Source: Peribacillus alkalitolerans
Lineage (GTDB): Bacteria; Bacillota; Bacilli; Bacillales; DSM-1321
Direction: 5' to 3'
Length of the DNA: 64,000 nucleotides
NCBI RefSeq assembly: GCF_010882125.1
Contig: NZ_JAAGVZ010000012.1
Location: forward strand, 1 to 64,000
Shown here: positions 34,612 through 43,792 of the stretch, in pieces
Numbering within the stretch: the first letter of the stretch is position 1
How the letters are laid out: the number at the start of each line of letters is the position of its first letter
Notes under the pieces: generated by a model
What the model saw: the letters and a program-made list of their open reading frames with translations, nothing else
Told to the model about the DNA's origin: nothing
Databases searched by the model: none
Translations under genes and position numbers: made by a program

Positions 34612-35754
34612 ATGAAAATTGCTATTTTCACTGATACGTATGATCCGGATATTAACGGAGTAGCTAGAACTTTGAAGCGTTTCACTGATTATTTAAGCGA
34701 CCAAAACATTACCTTTAAAGTCTTTGCACCTAAGACTGAAGAAACTGAATATGTTTCCAATCATATTCAACGATTTAAAAGTCTTTCATTTTTCCTATAT
34801 CCTGAATGCCGTCTAGCCTTTCCAAACCTTTTTCAAATAAAATCGGAACTTCAAAGCTTCTCCCCTGATTTAATCCATGTGGCTACTCCTTTTAATATCG
34901 GGCTTTGTGGTGTCTATTATGCTAAGAAAATGAACATCCCTTTAGTCGGCTCGTATCATACAGATTTTGATAATTACTTACAATTTTATAACCTTGACTT
35001 CCTATCAAAAATACTTTGGAAATACATGATATGGTTCCATCGACCTTTAAAGAAATTGTTCGTTCCTTCCAATGAAACATTAGATCAGCTGAAACGCCGG
35101 GGATTTACAAACCTAGAAATTTGGACCAGAGGGGTTGATTGCGAGCTTTTCCACCCAAATTATGAAAAATTCAGCGTCCGTGAACGGTACGGAATTCGGA
35201 AAAAGTATCTTCTTACCTTTGTAGGAAGGCTATCACCGGAAAAGGATATAAAAACCTTGATGGAAATTGCACACTCAATTCCGCCTCCCATGAACGAAGA
35301 TATCCAGTGGCTGATTGTCGGGGATGGTCCCTCACGAAAGGAACTCGAACAGGCATCACTCCCTAACATGCTCTTTACTGGCTACTTAAACGGAAATCAA
35401 TTAGCTGAAGTGTATTCCATATCAGATCTTTTCGTCTTCCCTTCTCCTACTGAGACGTTTGGTAATGTGGTTCTTGAAGCTTTAGCTAGTGGCACTCCTG
35501 CTATAGGAGCCAATTCAGGAGGAGTAAGAAATATCATACAAGATGGGATAACAGGACTTATTTGTGAGCCAGGAAATGCACAGGAGTTTATTAAAGCTAT
35601 AATTCACCTTTTACAAAATGATAATGTCCGTAATCAAATGGGAGCAGAAGGTAGAAACTATGCTTTAAGGCAAAATTGGGAGAGGATTTTCCAAACATTA
35701 TTGTGGTCATATGAAGGAGTAATTCAGGAAACGGACAAACAAAAATTTGCTTAA
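34612..35754 (+). CDS. GT4 glycosyltransferase (MgtA-like)
   Basis: The 380-residue protein has the GT-B fold of family GT4: N-terminal FTDTYDPDINGVARTLKRF and C-terminal FPSPTETFGNVVLEALASG, the E-x7-E type nucleotide-sugar site. Closest in look are membrane glycolipid transferases such as MgtA or SqdX relatives, which add a sugar to diacylglycerol or to an existing glycolipid. It starts at ATG 34612 with AAAGGAGG about 11 bases upstream. It is the last gene of the operon, with a terminator after it. Confidence 0.88.
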   Translation: MKIAIFTDTYDPDINGVARTLKRFTDYLSDQNITFKVFAPKTEETEYVSNHIQRFKSLSFFLYPECRLAFPNLFQIKSELQSFSPDLIHVATPFNIGLCGVYYAKKMNIPLVGSYHTDFDNYLQFYNLDFLSKILWKYMIWFHRPLKKLFVPSNETLDQLKRRGFTNLEIWTRGVDCELFHPNYEKFSVRERYGIRKKYLLTFVGRLSPEKDIKTLMEIAHSIPPPMNEDIQWLIVGDGPSRKELEQASLPNMLFTGYLNGNQLAEVYSISDLFVFPSPTETFGNVVLEALASGTPAIGANSGGVRNIIQDGITGLICEPGNAQEFIKAIIHLLQNDNVRNQMGAEGRNYALRQNWERIFQTLLWSYEGVIQETDKQKFA

Positions 35755-35795
35755 TGATGACACTTCGAATAGAAAATTAAAGTTTTAAGTAACTT

Positions 35796-35830
35796 AGAGA
35801 GTGACCAGATATCGGTTCTCTCTTTTTTTT
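35796..35830 (+). terminator. Terminator of the glycosyltransferase operon
   Basis: AGAGAG(TG)ACC pairs with GGT(T)CTCTCT, followed by eight or more T. Confidence 0.88.
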
Positions 35831-35961
35831 TATTAAAATAATTCATGGCTTTGCGAAATTTACTCAATTTCTGATTCATATAGAGTAATATAAAATTAAA
35901 CAGAAGACGCTAGTATAGTAATAGAATTGAATTGACTAAAATCAATACACAAGGTGATTAT

Positions 35962-36114
35962 ATGAAAAATCAAAATCAGGTTGAAAAATGCTACTGTCTT
36001 GAAATCTTCAGAAAGCAGTATGGTAATCATGTTCAAGGAGTTTGTTTAAAAATGGATTGCGCTAGATATCGAGCAGAAAAAAGTAAGGAAGAGAAAAACG
36101 ACAACAACAAGTAG
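35962..36114 (+). CDS. Small cysteine-containing hypothetical protein
   Basis: A 50-residue ORF reads MKNQNQVEKCYCLEIFRKQ... with four cysteines (C-Y-C near residue 10 and two more near 31 and 36) and a basic C-terminus. The spacing might bind a metal. AAGGTGAT stands before the ATG at 35962, supporting translation. I do not recognise a family. It converges on ccdC with a shared terminator. Confidence 0.55.
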   Translation: MKNQNQVEKCYCLEIFRKQYGNHVQGVCLKMDCARYRAEKSKEEKNDNNK

Positions 36115-36126
36115 CTCCAAAATAAA

Positions 36127-36148
36127 AAGCACCCAAACGAGGGTGCTT
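36127..36148. terminator. Bidirectional terminator between the small Cys gene and ccdC
   Basis: AAGCACCC pairs with GGGTGCTT around AAACGA. Confidence 0.8.
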
Positions 36149-36623
36149 AAACGACTGTAATATCATTGTTAATTTGGTTATGTAATTTCTTATATTGAAC
36201 AAACATCGCGACTCTCCATGGTAATATCATTCCGAATGCAAGAATCCAGAACATTCCTCCAAGCTGCCCGACATCAATTGTAGAGCTTAGTATTAATTTG
36301 GCTATGATCCGAACAATTAATAAACCCATTAAAATAAAAGCAAATGCTTTGGATCTCTTTAAAAAAATCTGCTGGTCCTTAATCTCGAACTTAGAGGTCT
36401 TAATTAATAATAGTGAAAATAACATTCCTACTGAGAACGCTTCGAGTATTTCCATCGGAGTGACTCTGAAATATGGAAAAATGAACATTAATGCACCAGT
36501 ACTCATAAAAATAGGAGGTAAAATGATTTTCTTTGCATTAACTGGATGCTTGGAAGCTTTCATACGAATAATAATTACTAGAAAACCCATAAAAATGGCT
36601 ATAGCAGTTGAAAGATAAAACAA
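36147..36623 (-). CDS. ccdC: CcdC family membrane protein (YneJ)
   Basis: The 158-residue protein has four to five transmembrane segments with no obvious soluble domain. It matches CcdC/YneJ, encoded after the CheY-like gene yneI and ccdA in bacilli. In B. subtilis ccdA is needed for cytochrome c maturation and sporulation, while ccdC is dispensable and without known function. It starts at TTG 36623, about nine bases after AAAGGA. Confidence 0.85.
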   Translation of the reverse strand: MFYLSTAIAIFMGFLVIIIRMKASKHPVNAKKIILPPIFMSTGALMFIFPYFRVTPMEILEAFSVGMLFSLLLIKTSKFEIKDQQIFLKRSKAFAFILMGLLIVRIIAKLILSSTIDVGQLGGMFWILAFGMILPWRVAMFVQYKKLHNQINNDITVV

Positions 36624-36729
36624 TCAGCTCAGTCCTTTAATCTATTTATAAATTGCAATATTCATTATATCTTATGCCAGCCTCTTAGAAAAGTAAACAT
36701 CATAGGCATATTACAATTTGTACTAAAAA

Positions 36730-36749
36730 AACCGCTTTTTCAAGCGGTT
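36730..36749 (-). terminator. Terminator at the end of yneI
   Basis: AACCGCTT and AAGCGGTT form an 8-bp stem that overlaps the stop codon; T run follows leftward. Confidence 0.8.
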
Positions 36750-37107
36750 AGCGCAAAACACGATTTATGGCTTCTGAAACTCTCAACTCATCGAATGGTT
36801 TAACGATAAAATCTTTTGCACCAGCCTCAATGGCTTCAACAACCATCTTTTGTTGCCCCATGGCGGAACACATGATGACCTTTGCTTCAGGGAACTCTTT
36901 TTTGATTTCACGCACGGCTTCGATGCCACTCATTTCTGGCATTGTAATATCCATCGTCACAATATCGGGTTTATGATCACGATATAATTGGATAGCCTCT
37001 TTTCCATTTTCAGCTTCACCGATTACTTCATGCTGTGCCTTTTCTAATATATGGGAAAGAGTCATCCTCATAAATTTTGCATCATCAACAACTAAAATTC
37101 TTGCCAT
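36748..37107 (-). CDS. yneI: CheY-like response regulator YneI (CcdB)
   Basis: The 119-residue product is a stand-alone receiver domain: ARILVVDDAKFMR (acidic pair DD), phosphorylated Asp in PDIVTMDITMPEMSG, the conserved Ser/Ala region SAMGQQ and Lys in FIVKPF. It has no output domain. It resembles YneI/CcdB beside ccdA. The start at 37107 follows GGAGGAAATATTT; upstream reading to 37305 is not typical for the family. Confidence 0.88.
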   Translation of the reverse strand: MARILVVDDAKFMRMTLSHILEKAQHEVIGEAENGKEAIQLYRDHKPDIVTMDITMPEMSGIEAVREIKKEFPEAKVIMCSAMGQQKMVVEAIEAGAKDFIVKPFDELRVSEAINRVLR

Positions 37108-37319
37108 AAATATTTCCTCCCCGCATTGAGACAACAGATCAATGTCTATGCGAAATAAACACTTGATTATTCTATAAACACATCTAGTAATATATCGTAA
37201 ATAAACTACACTTTCAAACTTAATTTTCCGACAAATTTTGAGAAAACAGATAATCTCACAAATAACACAATAAAAGGTAAATAACCACACACAATCCACA
37301 TTCATTTAAAAAGAAAAGG

Positions 37320-38027
37320 TTAAAATCCTGTGAAACCTCCAAATAAATTAGTTGTGTAAGAAATGAACATAGTCATCCAATCAAAATATAGAATTACGCC
37401 CATTAAAATCATGACGATGCCACCCACTTTAACGATTTTGTGGCTATTTTTTCTAATCCATTTCATCTTCCCAATAAAGAAACTTAAAATAAGGAATGGG
37501 ATTGCGAAACCTAGAGTATATGAAATCATATATACCATAGCAGATCCCGGATTGGTTGCCGCAAGGGCGATCACACTCATCAAAATCGGGCCTGTACAAG
37601 GCGTCCACCCAGCAGCGAATGCAAGTCCAATGATAGCAGAACCGATATATCCTCCTGGCCTATTCTTCAATTCAAATCTTCGGTCCTTCATTAGAAAATC
37701 TGGTTTTAGCCATCCTACAATGATAAAACCGAAAAATACAATGATAATTGCACCAATTTGACGGATCAAGTCTTTATAATTTTGAAAGAAATCCCCAATG
37801 AAAGAAGTTCCAAAACCAATTGCTATAAAAATGACTGAAAATCCGAGTAAAAAGAACAAAGTATGTAAGAGACTTCTTTTTTGGAGCATAGCGTTTTCTG
37901 TCTTTAATTCACCAACACTCATCCCTGTTATGTACGATAAAAATGCTGGGTACAATGGTAGACAACAAGGAGAAATAAAACTCAAAAATCCAGCTCCAAA
38001 GGCAATAAAAATATTCACATCACTCAT
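37320..38027 (-). CDS. ccdA: Thiol-disulfide transporter CcdA
   Basis: The 235-residue protein has six transmembrane segments and the two conserved cysteines that pass reducing power across the membrane: one in [16 protein letters not shown] (near residue 21) and one in [14 protein letters not shown] (near residue 146). It reduces extracytoplasmic thioredoxins of the ResA/StoA type for cytochrome c maturation and spore cortex formation. The window's YneN is a candidate acceptor. It is followed by yneI and ccdC in the order seen in B. subtilis. Confidence 0.93.
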   Translation of the reverse strand: MSDVNIFIAFGAGFLSFISPCCLPLYPAFLSYITGMSVGELKTENAMLQKRSLLHTLFFLLGFSVIFIAIGFGTSFIGDFFQNYKDLIRQIGAIIIVFFGFIIVGWLKPDFLMKDRRFELKNRPGGYIGSAIIGLAFAAGWTPCTGPILMSVIALAATNPGSAMVYMISYTLGFAIPFLILSFFIGKMKWIRKNSHKIVKVGGIVMILMGVILYFDWMTMFISYTTNLFGGFTGF

Positions 38028-38333
38028 CCATTACATCTCCTAAACAAATCTATCTATTGTTATTCTAACAAAACGCTGAAAAAAAAGATAACCATCGATT
38101 TGTGAATATTTTATGTCATTTGTAAAAAAATAGATAATTATATGATTTGAAATGGTACTATTATACAAATTAAATTACAGTAATTCATTGAAGAATTTAT
38201 AATGGTTCACTCACTATTATTATATTTAAAAATTTCCAAATATATTATATACAAAAGAATTGTATTATTTCCCATTAAGGATTATACTAATAAAAAATTA
38301 CATTATCTGTTAATGATTGAAAGGATTCTGAAC
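38028..38333. promoter_or_regulatory. AT-rich divergent promoter region, ccdA / Spo0E-like gene
   Basis: About 300 bases with no gene. It is very AT-rich and must carry promoters for both divergent genes, but I could not single out a convincing one. Confidence 0.4.
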
Positions 38334-38519
38334 GTGAATAAAAACGAATTGTTGCAAACCATTGAAAGAAAGCGTGGAGAACTTAATCAAAGCGTGTCAA
38401 AATATGGCCTTGCCTCTTCTACCACTTTAAGAATAAGTCAAGAACTTGATCATCTTTTAAATCTTTACAATGACTATTATCATCGATTATTAGAAGAAAA
38501 AACGTTAATTTCCAGATAG
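38334..38519 (+). CDS. ynzD: Spo0E-like aspartyl-phosphate phosphatase
   Basis: The 61-residue protein has the two-helix Spo0E form with the signature SQELDHLLNLY (S-x-x-x-D) near residues 35-45. These enzymes dephosphorylate Spo0A-P and delay sporulation. It stands next to ccdA as ynzD does in B. subtilis. I chose GTG 38334 because AAAGGA lies eight bases upstream; an ATG at 38313 in the same frame lacks one. Confidence 0.85.
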   Translation: MNKNELLQTIERKRGELNQSVSKYGLASSTTLRISQELDHLLNLYNDYYHRLLEEKTLISR

Positions 38520-38578
38520 AAAATTGTTTCCTACGATAATTTTTTTATTCAAAGAAATTCATTGCATTGCATAATAAG

Positions 38579-38617
38579 AGACCTACCTTTATAAAAAAGA
38601 TAGGTCTTTCTTTTTTT
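38579..38617 (+). terminator. Terminator after the Spo0E-like gene
   Basis: AGACCTA..CTTT pairs with AAAG.TAGGTCT, followed by a T-rich stretch. It also lies at the end of the leftward ABC gene region, from which it could receive nothing. Confidence 0.7.
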
Positions 38618-38661
38618 AGTTTACCTATTTTAACAGGGATATAGACTGGTATTCTCCATCC

Positions 38662-40455
38662 TTAACCAACGACTTCTTCCATTTTGTCTACTAACCCATT
38701 CTGTAACAAGTACATTTTATAATATAACCCTCTGTAAGTCAGAAGCTCGTTGTGTGTACCTCTTTCAACGATTTGTCCATGATGCAAAACTAATATTTGG
38801 TCTGCATCCTGGATGGTAGAAAGTCGGTGAGCGATTGCAATCGTTGTCCTACCCTTTTTCATTTGTTCTAAAGCAACCTGAATCGCTTCTTCCGTTTCCG
38901 TATCGATGTTCGCTGTAGCTTCATCTAAAATCAAAATTTTAGGGTTCGTTGCAATGGTACGTGCAAAAGCGATAAGCTGTCTTTGACCACTCGAAAAAGT
39001 CGATCCTCTTTCTACGACTGGATGCGAATATCCATCTGTCAACTTTTCAATAAAATCATGCGCTTGCACAAACTTAGCAGCCTCTTCAATCTCTTCTTGA
39101 GCGATGGATTCATCATATAATCTAATATTATCCGAAACATTTCCATAAAAGAGGAACGGATCCTGAAGTACAAGGCCAATTTTTCTTCTCAATTCCTCGT
39201 TTCTATATTCTCGAATTGATTTACCATCTAATAAAATATCACCATTTTCAAATTCATAGAATCTCATTAGTAAATTGATGATTGAGCTTTTCCCACTACC
39301 AGTGTGACCAACCAGCGCTATCATTTCTCCAGGCTTTGCAGTAAAAGAGATATTCTTTAAAACATCATGTTTTCCATCATAGGAGAAACTTATATTGCGA
39401 AACTCTAGACTCCCCTCTTCGATTGATAATGGCAGGTTTTGTTGAACGGGAACAAGCGTCTGATCATCCAAAACTTGAAACACCCTAGATGCCGCTATAA
39501 TGGATTGTTGATACATCGACAACCTCATCATCACTTGATTGATAGGTTCAAAGAATCTATCAATATAGTTTATAAATGCATACAAGACACCGATTTCTAT
39601 AGGACTATTTAATGACGATATCCCAAAGAAACTTAGTATCAGGATTAAGGCCAAGAAATAGACAAGATCGATAGCTGGCCTAAGAAGTAGACCATCTAAT
39701 TTGATATTTCTCATTCCTGCTACATAATGTTTCTCATTAATAGTATCGAATTCATCTCTTAAACGTTTTTCTTGCCGAAATACTTGAATTATGGACATTC
39801 CTTGTAAGGATTCATTCATTTTTGCATTTAACTGACTTAGCAATTCCCTGATATCTCGGTAAAACTTAGAACTATATTTACGATACATGGATATGATCCA
39901 ATAGATGAGAGGCATGATCAGTAAGCAAAATAATGCTAATTTAAAGTTCAAGATAAACATGGCGATGAATATACCCGTAATTAAAAAGAAACTTTGAACA
40001 AAGGTTCCCAATACACTAACAAACATGTCTTTGATGGCTTCGGTATCGTTTGTGATTCTTGATACTATACTGCCATCCGGAGTAGAGTCAAAATACTTTA
40101 AACCAAGGCTATGTATTTTTGAAAAGACATCCACTCGTAGCTGCTGAATGATTACAAGGGCGATTTTTTGAAAGATGAATAACTGATTGTAACTAAAAAA
40201 CACGTTCAGAATCTGTATGGTCAGAAATACGCCAGCTAAACTGACAATAGGTCCCCATACAAGATTGTTTGGAGTTAGATAATCATCAATGAAAACCTTA
40301 ATTAATATGGGACCTGTAATATCACCTACAGTGGTAAGCAATAATAAGAAAAAGGCTGTAAATATCAACTTTTTATGTGGTCTAGAATATGAAAGCAGTC
40401 TTTTAAGCACAGCACGTTGATGCTTCTTTTCATTCATTTGATCGTTCGTTTGCAT
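38662..40455 (-). CDS. ABC exporter half-transporter, second subunit
   Basis: The 597-residue protein has six transmembrane segments (residues about 25-320) and an ATPase domain: Walker A GHTGSGKSSI (about 382), Q-loop LQDPFLF, signature FSSGQRQLIAFART (FSSGQ instead of LSGGQ) and Walker B ILILDEATANID. It resembles the YheH/BmrD half of heterodimeric multidrug exporters. It begins three bases after the stop of the partner gene, so the two form one operon. In such pairs one of the two ATP sites is often degenerate; the atypical FSSGQ signature here fits that. Confidence 0.88.
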   Translation of the reverse strand: MQTNDQMNEKKHQRAVLKRLLSYSRPHKKLIFTAFFLLLLTTVGDITGPILIKVFIDDYLTPNNLVWGPIVSLAGVFLTIQILNVFFSYNQLFIFQKIALVIIQQLRVDVFSKIHSLGLKYFDSTPDGSIVSRITNDTEAIKDMFVSVLGTFVQSFFLITGIFIAMFILNFKLALFCLLIMPLIYWIISMYRKYSSKFYRDIRELLSQLNAKMNESLQGMSIIQVFRQEKRLRDEFDTINEKHYVAGMRNIKLDGLLLRPAIDLVYFLALILILSFFGISSLNSPIEIGVLYAFINYIDRFFEPINQVMMRLSMYQQSIIAASRVFQVLDDQTLVPVQQNLPLSIEEGSLEFRNISFSYDGKHDVLKNISFTAKPGEMIALVGHTGSGKSSIINLLMRFYEFENGDILLDGKSIREYRNEELRRKIGLVLQDPFLFYGNVSDNIRLYDESIAQEEIEEAAKFVQAHDFIEKLTDGYSHPVVERGSTFSSGQRQLIAFARTIATNPKILILDEATANIDTETEEAIQVALEQMKKGRTTIAIAHRLSTIQDADQILVLHHGQIVERGTHNELLTYRGLYYKMYLLQNGLVDKMEEVVG

Positions 40456-40458
40456 CTT

Positions 40459-42204
40459 CTATCCTCCATGCTCTACTAGTAGCTCGAGCTGTTGTTGAGT
40501 ATACATATCTTTGTACCAGCCTTCTTCAGCCATTAACTGTTCATGGGATCCTCTTTGTATGATTTTCCCTTGATCCAAAACTAAGATTAGATTTGCATGC
40601 TTAATTGCGCTTAAACGATGAGAAGTAATCATGGTGGTTTTTCCTTCACGCTCACGTTTAAGATGATCTAAGATAATTCGTTCAGTTTTCGCATCAACCG
40701 CAGATAAAGAATCATCTAAAAGAAGCACTTCTGAATCCATTAACAAAGCACGAGCAATAGAAATCCTTTGTTTTTGCCCACCGGATAAACTGACTCCTCT
40801 TTCGCCGACCAATGTTTCATACCCATCCGGAAAGTTTCTAATATCATCATGAATATGTGAAAGCATTGCGGCACTTTCAATAGAATTTATATCACTATCT
40901 GACTTGGAAAATGCAATATTTTCTTTAATGGAAGCAGAAAATAAAAAATGGTCTTGTGGTACATATCCAATGGATTGCCTTAGGGAATCTAATGAATAAT
41001 CCTTTATTTCGTTTGATCCATAGCTAATACTACCCTTATACCCTTCAAACTCCCTGGTCAAGAGCTTCATTAGCGTGGTCTTACCTGCCCCAGTCCTTCC
41101 GACAATTCCTAATGTTTCTCCTTGTTGTAAAGTAAAATGTATTTCGCTTAGAACAGGATGTTTTTCACCTGGGTAACTAAACTCATCTATCTGATAATAG
41201 ATGGCACCCGTTGGCACTGATATAAGACTTTCATGTTTATCAACTATTTCAGGTTTTACCGAAAGAAGATTCATCACACGGTCATATGAAGCACGTCCTC
41301 TTTCTACTATATTGAACAACCACCCGAAAGCCAGCATAGGCCATATTAATAACCCTAAATAAGTGGAGAACGATACAAGTTCGCCTATCGAAAGGTTATT
41401 ATTCAAGACTAGCCTGGAACCAAATGCAATAGAAAGGAAAAACGAAATTCCAACAATAATAGATATGGTCGGATCAAATAAAGAATCTACTCGAGCAACC
41501 GCAATGTTTTTTTCAACTACCTCTTCAGATTTCTTTGTAAATGCCTGGATGTCTTCGTACTCATGGCCGAACGTTTTAATCACTCTAATCCCACTGATAC
41601 TTTCCTGTGTTTTATCATTTAAATTTGAAAATGCTTCTTGAGCCTTATGAAACCTTTTATGTAGTAAAGTTCCATAATAATTCGTTAAGAATGCCATTAA
41701 TGGCATTGGAATTAAGCAAATCAGTGTAAGCTTCCAATCAATAAAAAACATGGCCAAAATAACAAAACCACCCGTTGCAAGAGAGTCGACCAGTGTTAGT
41801 ACACCAGAACCCGCTGTAGCTTGGATTGCCTGAAGGTCATTGGTGGCATGTGCCATTAAGTCTCCAATTCTTCTCTGTTGAAAAAATGACTGGGGCATAT
41901 CAGTGAAATGATTAAATAATTTAGACCTTAACTGTCTTGCCAACTTAACTGCTGATCCAAAAATCATGATCCGCCAATAATACCTAAGACCATACATGAC
42001 GGTGCCAGTAACGGCAAGAATAGAAATATTTACAACGATGTCTTTCGTGCTCATATTACCACTACTTATTGCATCTACTGTCTTTCCAATAATCTTTGGG
42101 GGGACTAGAGTAAGTAACGCAACCAACAATAATAGTAACGTCCCACTAATGTAAGCTTTCTTTTCTTGAATAAAAAACCATTTTAAATCAATAAATAACT
42201 TCAA
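40459..42204 (-). CDS. ABC exporter half-transporter, first subunit
   Basis: The 581-residue protein has six transmembrane segments (about 17-310) and an ATPase domain with Walker A GRTGAGKTTLMK, Q-loop VPQDHFLFS, canonical LSGGQKQRISIARAL and Walker B VLLLDDSLSAVD (Asp-Asp at the place of the catalytic Glu, which suggests a degenerate site). It is like YheI/BmrC of B. subtilis in the RIGDLMAHATNDLQAI loop. The pair likely exports drugs or lipid-like compounds. It sits between the Spo0E-like gene and yneF, where B. subtilis has none. Confidence 0.88.
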   Translation of the reverse strand: MKLFIDLKWFFIQEKKAYISGTLLLLLVALLTLVPPKIIGKTVDAISSGNMSTKDIVVNISILAVTGTVMYGLRYYWRIMIFGSAVKLARQLRSKLFNHFTDMPQSFFQQRRIGDLMAHATNDLQAIQATAGSGVLTLVDSLATGGFVILAMFFIDWKLTLICLIPMPLMAFLTNYYGTLLHKRFHKAQEAFSNLNDKTQESISGIRVIKTFGHEYEDIQAFTKKSEEVVEKNIAVARVDSLFDPTISIIVGISFFLSIAFGSRLVLNNNLSIGELVSFSTYLGLLIWPMLAFGWLFNIVERGRASYDRVMNLLSVKPEIVDKHESLISVPTGAIYYQIDEFSYPGEKHPVLSEIHFTLQQGETLGIVGRTGAGKTTLMKLLTREFEGYKGSISYGSNEIKDYSLDSLRQSIGYVPQDHFLFSASIKENIAFSKSDSDINSIESAAMLSHIHDDIRNFPDGYETLVGERGVSLSGGQKQRISIARALLMDSEVLLLDDSLSAVDAKTERIILDHLKREREGKTTMITSHRLSAIKHANLILVLDQGKIIQRGSHEQLMAEEGWYKDMYTQQQLELLVEHGG

Positions 42205-42314
42205 TTTGACACCTCAATTCAATTCCAATATGTTCATATAGTTTATCAAAATTTTTCCAATACGAACAGATGTTTTTAGAATTATTTGAATTTTAAAAAA
42301 TAATGGTTATAAAA

Positions 42315-42339
42315 AAGCACCTCCGAGTTGGAAGTGCTT
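42315..42339 (-). terminator. Original yneF terminator (now detached)
   Basis: AAGCACCTCC pairs with GGAAGTGCTT-type arm, T run leftward. It follows the duplicated yneF end at 42348-42419, not the intact gene. Confidence 0.75.
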
Positions 42340-42347
42340 GTTTGCCA

Positions 42348-42419
42348 TTATTTTGTTTGTTTGTTCATGGCGCTCATCATTTGATTGATTTTCTTTTGAG
42401 ATGGTTTCATACCCATTTG
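42348..42419 (-). pseudogene. Detached 3' end of yneF
   Basis: This encodes [20 protein letters not shown] followed by TK and a stop. It duplicates the end of the intact yneF (42900-43109) nearly base for base over 59 bases (42361-42419 against 42916-42974), with a different last codon or two. It has its own terminator. It most likely is the original gene end left behind when an element integrated. Confidence 0.8.
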
Positions 42420-42605
42420 ATAAAAAGCTAGTAATATCAAGGGTTTTAAACACATTTCCGACCACTTTTTCTGTTAAGAAAAATACCTCATTTTATTTCT
42501 TATGTCTAGAAAAAAAAATCCAGCATATAATTTTAGGTTGATCTTTCTTGTTTCTTATATATATAAGTAAAGCCACTAAGCGTCCCTTAATAGCCTTTTG
42601 TCGTC
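42420..42605. other. AT-rich gene-free stretch inside the yneF scar
   Basis: About 190 bases with no gene or clear signal, between the detached yneF end and the integrase fragment. Confidence 0.4.
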
Positions 42606-42710
42606 CTAATCTTCATCAGCAAAAACATCACTGTCAATCATTGTTTTAGCTGTATATCCTTTAGCTTTACAGTGATACAAATATTCTTCCATTACATTTT
42701 CTAATTCCAT
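42606..42710 (-). pseudogene. N-terminal fragment of a phage-type tyrosine integrase
   Basis: A 34-residue ORF starts MELENVMEEYLYHCKAKGYT and soon stops. EYLYHCKAKGYTAKT matches the start of the SAM-like N-terminal domain of tyrosine recombinases. No catalytic domain follows. GAGGTGG lies eight bases before the ATG. It lies between the two copies of the yneF end, so it is probably the relic of the integrase of a lost element. Confidence 0.65.
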
Positions 42711-42899
42711 AAAAAAACCACCTCACTGTATTTTTCAACAGAAAAGTGGTCTTTTGTGTGACGATAAGAAAAATCAAGCAATTTTTATAGAAATTACGAG
42801 GAAGGTTAAACCCTACTATCATTTAGATATAGGTTGTCCACCGTAATAATTGCTTCAATCTAATGATAAAGCCTATAGTATCAAGGTTTTACAATAATA

Positions 42900-43109
42900 T
42901 TACTTGCCACCCTGTTTGTTCATGGCGCTCATCATTTGATTGATTTTCTTTTGGGATGGTTTCATACCCATTTGCATCATCATCATTTTAAGCATTTGTT
43001 CGTTAATTGGTGGGTTCTTCTTTAAATAGCTCATCATATATTGACGTGCAATGAAAAATCCGATCGCAACACCAGCAACTAATGCAAGTATTCCAACTAG
43101 CCAGATCAT
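42900..43109 (-). CDS. yneF: YneF family membrane protein
   Basis: The 69-residue protein has one N-terminal transmembrane segment ([20 protein letters not shown]) and a Met-rich, basic tail ([20 protein letters not shown]), as in YneF/UPF0154. Its function is unknown. Start 43109 follows GGAGGAATAAAG. It keeps its place beside sirA. The last two or three codons (GGK) differ from the copy at 42348, suggesting that this end was supplied by an integrated element. No terminator follows the gene. Confidence 0.9.
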   Translation of the reverse strand: MIWLVGILALVAGVAIGFFIARQYMMSYLKKNPPINEQMLKMMMMQMGMKPSQKKINQMMSAMNKQGGK

Positions 43110-43184
43110 CTTTATTCCTCCTTCATGTTGTCTATTCATCAGTGTACTTGACCAAAGGATATTATACAATATTCATTGGTCTTT

Positions 43185-43625
43185 TTACACAAATTTTCTT
43201 TCCTTTATAGGCTTTAACCACCCAAATCGGTCATTATGCAAGTCAATTGCAAGAAACGAGGCTTCACATCGTCTGATACATTCAAAAAAAATCGTTTCCG
43301 CTTCTAATGTTCCATTCGAATAAAGGGTCATCATATGTTGATTTACCGTTAGTTCTGCAGTACTTTTACCACTATGCATATTTAAACAGTATACCCCTTT
43401 GTCTTCATGAAAATATTTATTTCGACGTAATTTTTGTTCTATCATTTGTTGTAAACGGAAAATGGGGATCGGCTTAGTAATGAATTGGATTTGCTTTTTT
43501 AATATATTAGAGAGGTCACCTTTGGAATTCTCGTATTCATGAAACAACTGATGAAACATACGTTCTTTACCAAAATAATGAGCAGCAAATTCATCTTCAA
43601 TTAAATAAATTTGATAACGTCTCAA
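43185..43625 (-). CDS. sirA: Sporulation inhibitor of replication SirA
   Basis: The 146-residue protein begins with MRRYQIYLIEDEFAAHYFGK when read from TTG 43625 (AGGGGGA, six bases upstream). The length and FLAIDLHNDRFGWLKP match SirA/YneE. SirA binds DnaA domain I and blocks new replication rounds when cells enter sporulation; expression follows Spo0A-P. It is placed between tkt and yneF as in B. subtilis, here with a GNAT gene next to it. Confidence 0.85.
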   Translation of the reverse strand: MRRYQIYLIEDEFAAHYFGKERMFHQLFHEYENSKGDLSNILKKQIQFITKPIPIFRLQQMIEQKLRRNKYFHEDKGVYCLNMHSGKSTAELTVNQHMMTLYSNGTLEAETIFFECIRRCEASFLAIDLHNDRFGWLKPIKERKFV

Positions 43626-43792
43626 TTTGATTCCCCCTATCAAGCCTCTTTTTCCTATTATATATTCCATAATTAGAAAGATATGCTGAATGATGTAGAG
43701 TATTTTCGCTTTTTTTGTCGAAAAATATTAAATTCTCTTTTATTTAAATTCTATATAATGGAAAATAACTATTATTCAAAGGGGTGTTTCTC

